Assembly (NCBI GenBank): GCA_030698775.1
Contig: JAUYMJ010000101.1
Coordinates: 1-41,930 of the forward strand
Reading direction: 5' to 3'
From: a bacterium
GTDB taxonomy: Bacteria > Patescibacteriota > Microgenomatia > Levybacterales > UBA12049
Length of the DNA stretch: 41,930 nucleotides
The notes under the pieces are model-generated. The model ran no database searches. It was given only the letters and a program-made list of their open reading frames with translations, and was not told the DNA's origin. Shown in pieces: positions 39,068 to 41,930 of this stretch (position 1 is its first letter; the number at the start of each line of letters is the position of its first letter). The position numbers and the translations under genes are program-made.

Positions 39068-41930
39068 TTACTTCGCTTTGGTCACTTGCAGGATATTGCC
39101 TTTACGAAGGTCGTGTATGAGTGCATGCTTTTTTATATATTCTTCAGATCCCTTTGGCCAATCGGGAAGCTCCACATTCACCTGCTCGTCAATAGCTGTC
39201 CCAAGCTTTTTCCGTTCCTCTTGAATTGAACGGATAATATCTCTGGCCTTACCTTCGCTAATAAGGTCATCATTCATAACAAAATATAACTCTAGAAAAA
39301 TGTCTTTACCTGTATCGGAATTTCTAAAGCCAATTTTTTCCAATTCAGGAACTTCTAGTTTTTTTGACTGCACTTTAATGTTAAGTTCATCTGCAATCAG
39401 ATTTAAAACTTGACCTTTGTAGGGAATATCATTTTTGAATTCGATAAATGCAAATAATGGCTGTCTAATTTTCAAATGCCTGTCTTTTCTGGCTGCATGA
39501 GCATACTGAATTAAATCTCTAACCTTTATCATCCATGGCTCGAGTTCTTTATCAATCAGCGCTGAGTCGTTTTTTGGCCAATCAGTAAGATGAACAGACT
39601 CCTCTCCAGTGAGATTTCGATACATTGATTCGGAGAGAAATGGAATAACAGGCGCACAAAGTTTCGTGAAGGTGCTGAGAACGTGATATGTTGTTTGATA
39701 AAATGCTTCTTTGTCTTCCTTATTCTCGGCAGTCGGACCAACTCTGTCTCGACTTCTTCTGATATACCAGGTCGAAAATTCATCAACGAATCTTTGCAGT
39801 TTTGCAATAGCATCAACCGTATCAAATTCGTCTAAATCCTTAGTAAGTTTTTCTATTAACTCATTAAGCAAAGATAAAATCCATTTATCTAAAATATTAC
39901 TTGAATTTTGAACTTTTTGTTTTGAACTTTTAACTTTTTCTGGGGTCCATCCATCCGCATTTGCGTACGTGAGGAAGAAATTGTAAACATTCCATAAAAT
40001 AAGCATCATTCCTTTCACCTGATTCCTGTATTGCTCTTCGGAGATAATAATATCCTCACCGTGCATGACGGGAGATCCCATCAAGTACAAACGCAAAGCA
40101 TCACCGCCATACTTCTGCAATAATTCTTTGGGGTCGGGATAATTACCAAAGTTCTTACTCATCTTCCGGCCATCAGTCCCAAGAATAACCCCTGTTACCG
40201 AAACATTCTTAAATGACGGAGATTCATACAGTGCTGCGCCTATCACATGCAAGACATAGAACCATGCTCTGATTTGTCCCGTGTATTCGACAATAAAATC
40301 AGGAGGGAAAAAATCCTCAAGCTTCTCCTTGTTACCGAAGGGAAAATGCCGTTCTGCAAACGATGCACTTCCCGCCTCAATCCAACTGTCCAGTACTTCC
40401 GGAACCCGGTGCATTGTTTTTTTACATTTTGGGCATGGGATGGTAACGTCATCTATTTCCGGCTTATGCAAGTCAGTAATCTTGCTTCCTGATGCGTCCT
40501 CTAACTCTTTAATCGACCCCGGGACAAACCTCTCTTCGCATTCACACTCCCAAACCGGAACCGGTGAACCCCAATACCTCGAACGCGAGATATTCCAGTC
40601 CGGTGCATTCTCCATACTCTTAAGGAATCTCCCGTATTTAAAATGTTCTGGAAACCAATTAATGGTTTCGTTTGTTTTTTTCAGAAGGGGTTTTAGTTTT
40701 TGGACGTCCACGTACCACGCGTTTTGCGGACCATAATATAACCTTGTATGGCACCGCCAACAAAGAGGAACATTATGCGGTACCTCCTCATCTTTATAGA
40801 TGAGATTTCTTTTTGAGAGATCGTCATTTACCGCTTTATTTGCCTTGAGGTAATACATACCACCAAAAAGGGGAACGTCAGATTTTATAACACCTACTTC
40901 ATCAAGATGCATTTCAATATGGATATTCTGTTCCTGCATTACCTTCAAGTCTTCCTCACCGTATGCGGCGATTGTAACGACTCCTGTCCCTTCATCTGCA
41001 GTGACAAAATCACCTGGGATAACTTCAAATGCTTTCTCGCCGGCTTCGATAGGGTAATAATCATAATGAGGGACAAATTTCTTACCAACGAGATCTTTTC
41101 CTAAAAACTCATCGACAATCTCGTACTTGGGTTCTTTGGTGAGGATTTTCAAGGTCGATTTCGCGAGAATATACGTCTCGCTTCCTTGCTTTGCTTTCAC
41201 GTACGCCAATTTATGATTGACTGCAAGTGCAGGTGTCACGATCTTATTCCATGGGGTCGTTGACCACGCAAGGATGTAGGCATCCTTCTCACCTACTAGC
41301 GGGTATTTATATGTTGTTGCCGCGTCAAGAATCTCTTTGTGGTTCTCCGCATCCATCGCTACCTCAAAATTTGAGATAGGAGTTGCACAGTGTGGGCAAT
41401 AGAGTGATACACGAAGTCCCTTGTAGACATACCCTTTCTCATACATCTGCTTGAAAACCCACATTACCGTCTCCATGTAGGGCAAATCCATCGTTTTATA
41501 CGCATGCTTGAAATCAACCCATCTGCCGATATGGTCAACATACCACTCCCACTCACTTGAAACCTGAGAGACATAAAGCTTGCATTCCTCAATGAATTTT
41601 TTTATACCGACTTTCTCTTCAATTTCTCTCTTCGATTGCAACCCAAGTTTTGTCTCAACCTTATTTTCTGCAGGTAACCCGTGGCAATCCCATCCCCATA
41701 CACGACGTACCCTATATCCCTGCATCGTTTTAAAACGCGGAAAAAGGTCTTTGGGGAGGCTCGCAAGCAGCGTGCCATAATGGGGCATACCCGTTATAAA
41801 AGGCGGACCATCAAGGAAAGTCCACTTCTTGTCTTCGGGACGATTCTCAACAGATTTCTCAAAAATCCTGTTTTCTTTCCAGTATTTGAGTATTTCTTCT
41901 TCAAGTTCAGGAAAATTTACTTTTGGCGAC
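39068..41930 (-). CDS. ileS: Isoleucyl-tRNA synthetase, type 2, N-terminus truncated by window edge
   Basis: The frame is open to the window edge, and 953 residues are visible. It begins SPKVNFPELEEEIL, so only a few residues are missing. The HIGH-type motif is PHYGT (about 49-53), within GPPFITGMPHYGT, and KMSKN is near residue 588. CxxC pairs occur in YCPHC and CWRCH. The sequence form (PHYG, internal insertion pattern) is that of eukaryote-like IleRS2 rather than the common bacterial IleRS1. The C-terminal end is short for that type. It charges tRNA-Ile in the cytoplasm. rodA follows one base after the stop. Confidence 0.96.
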   Translation of the reverse strand, partial: SPKVNFPELEEEILKYWKENRIFEKSVENRPEDKKWTFLDGPPFITGMPHYGTLLASLPKDLFPRFKTMQGYRVRRVWGWDCHGLPAENKVETKLGLQSKREIEEKVGIKKFIEECKLYVSQVSSEWEWYVDHIGRWVDFKHAYKTMDLPYMETVMWVFKQMYEKGYVYKGLRVSLYCPHCATPISNFEVAMDAENHKEILDAATTYKYPLVGEKDAYILAWSTTPWNKIVTPALAVNHKLAYVKAKQGSETYILAKSTLKILTKEPKYEIVDEFLGKDLVGKKFVPHYDYYPIEAGEKAFEVIPGDFVTADEGTGVVTIAAYGEEDLKVMQEQNIHIEMHLDEVGVIKSDVPLFGGMYYLKANKAVNDDLSKRNLIYKDEEVPHNVPLCWRCHTRLYYGPQNAWYVDVQKLKPLLKKTNETINWFPEHFKYGRFLKSMENAPDWNISRSRYWGSPVPVWECECEERFVPGSIKELEDASGSKITDLHKPEIDDVTIPCPKCKKTMHRVPEVLDSWIEAGSASFAERHFPFGNKEKLEDFFPPDFIVEYTGQIRAWFYVLHVIGAALYESPSFKNVSVTGVILGTDGRKMSKNFGNYPDPKELLQKYGGDALRLYLMGSPVMHGEDIIISEEQYRNQVKGMMLILWNVYNFFLTYANADGWTPEKVKSSKQKVQNSSNILDKWILSLLNELIEKLTKDLDEFDTVDAIAKLQRFVDEFSTWYIRRSRDRVGPTAENKEDKEAFYQTTYHVLSTFTKLCAPVIPFLSESMYRNLTGEESVHLTDWPKNDSALIDKELEPWMIKVRDLIQYAHAARKDRHLKIRQPLFAFIEFKNDIPYKGQVLNLIADELNIKVQSKKLEVPELEKIGFRNSDTGKDIFLELYFVMNDDLISEGKARDIIRSIQEERKKLGTAIDEQVNVELPDWPKGSEEYIKKHALIHDLRKGNILQVTKAK

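Noticed and set aside
1-41930. CRISPR arrays, insertion sequences, phage genes, toxin-antitoxin pairs, rRNA
   Set aside because: No regularly spaced repeats, transposase or integrase motifs, or other signatures of these were seen in any gene or gap.
1-41930. Recoded UGA (genetic code 25 of some CPR lineages)
   Set aside because: UGA ends several genes at the expected place (for example 4742-4744 and 36403-36405) and no conserved domain requires reading through it.

Overview
The window is a gene-dense, moderately AT-rich bacterial segment read with the standard code (TAA, TAG and TGA all act as stops). The polytopic glycosyltransferase repertoire, a type-2 (eukaryote-like) isoleucyl-tRNA synthetase, minimal intergenic space and many apparently leaderless promoters suggest a member of the Candidate Phyla Radiation/Patescibacteria, probably Microgenomates-like. 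This assignment is an inference, because no rRNA or other taxonomic marker is present.

Region 1 (1-6048) makes nucleotide sugars. It holds a truncated sugar N-formyltransferase overlapping a PLP aminotransferase and a GT2 glycosyltransferase, a WecC-type UDP-sugar dehydrogenase on the other strand, and a two-gene unit of an SDR enzyme with a zinc-finger sugar C-methyltransferase. Region 2 (6017-13727, minus) is one operon of four glycosyltransferases with short overlaps at every junction: a GT4, a GT2/GT-C fusion protein, a YfhO-like giant and a GT39/RgtA-like protein. Region 3 (13911-17187) looks more AT-rich and carries an FkbM methyltransferase, a Wzx-type flippase and a GT2.

Region 4 (17153-27722) is the most interesting part. 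A CDP-hexose set (glucose-1-phosphate cytidylyltransferase, CDP-paratose 2-epimerase-like SDR, ColD/RfbH-like 3-dehydratase with His in place of the PLP lysine, and a ketoreductase-like SDR) surrounds an operon of acylating acetaldehyde dehydrogenase, 4-hydroxy-2-oxovalerate aldolase and an acetolactate-synthase-like ThDP enzyme, followed by a split transketolase. The proposed logic is acetyl-CoA to acetaldehyde, aldol addition to pyruvate, then ThDP-dependent decarboxylation and transfer of a four-carbon acyl unit to C4 of a CDP-4-keto-3,6-dideoxyhexose. The product would be a ten-carbon branched sugar of the erwiniose type. CDP-glucose 4,6-dehydratase is not in the window.

Region 5 (27815-35656) has two tandem paralogous GT-C/YfhO-like membrane proteins, an FkbM-like protein, a third YfhO-like protein and a GT4. 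Together with two polyprenyl-phosphate-type GT2 enzymes (1636-2415 and 19156-20064), this implies that many sugars are added outside the membrane from lipid-linked donors.

Region 6 (35691-41930) is housekeeping: tRNA-Val(CAC), signal peptidase I, ParB, ribosomal proteins L27 and L21, RodA and the 5'-truncated ileS. Promoters are unusually easy to read. Seven transcription units place the expected start site at, or within a few bases of, the ATG, while most promoter-distal genes overlap or abut their upstream neighbour. Seven convergent gene junctions have at most 60 bp between the stop codons, and two overlap. No convincing intrinsic terminator is visible. There is no gap over 300 bp without a gene, and no CRISPR array, insertion sequence or rRNA.
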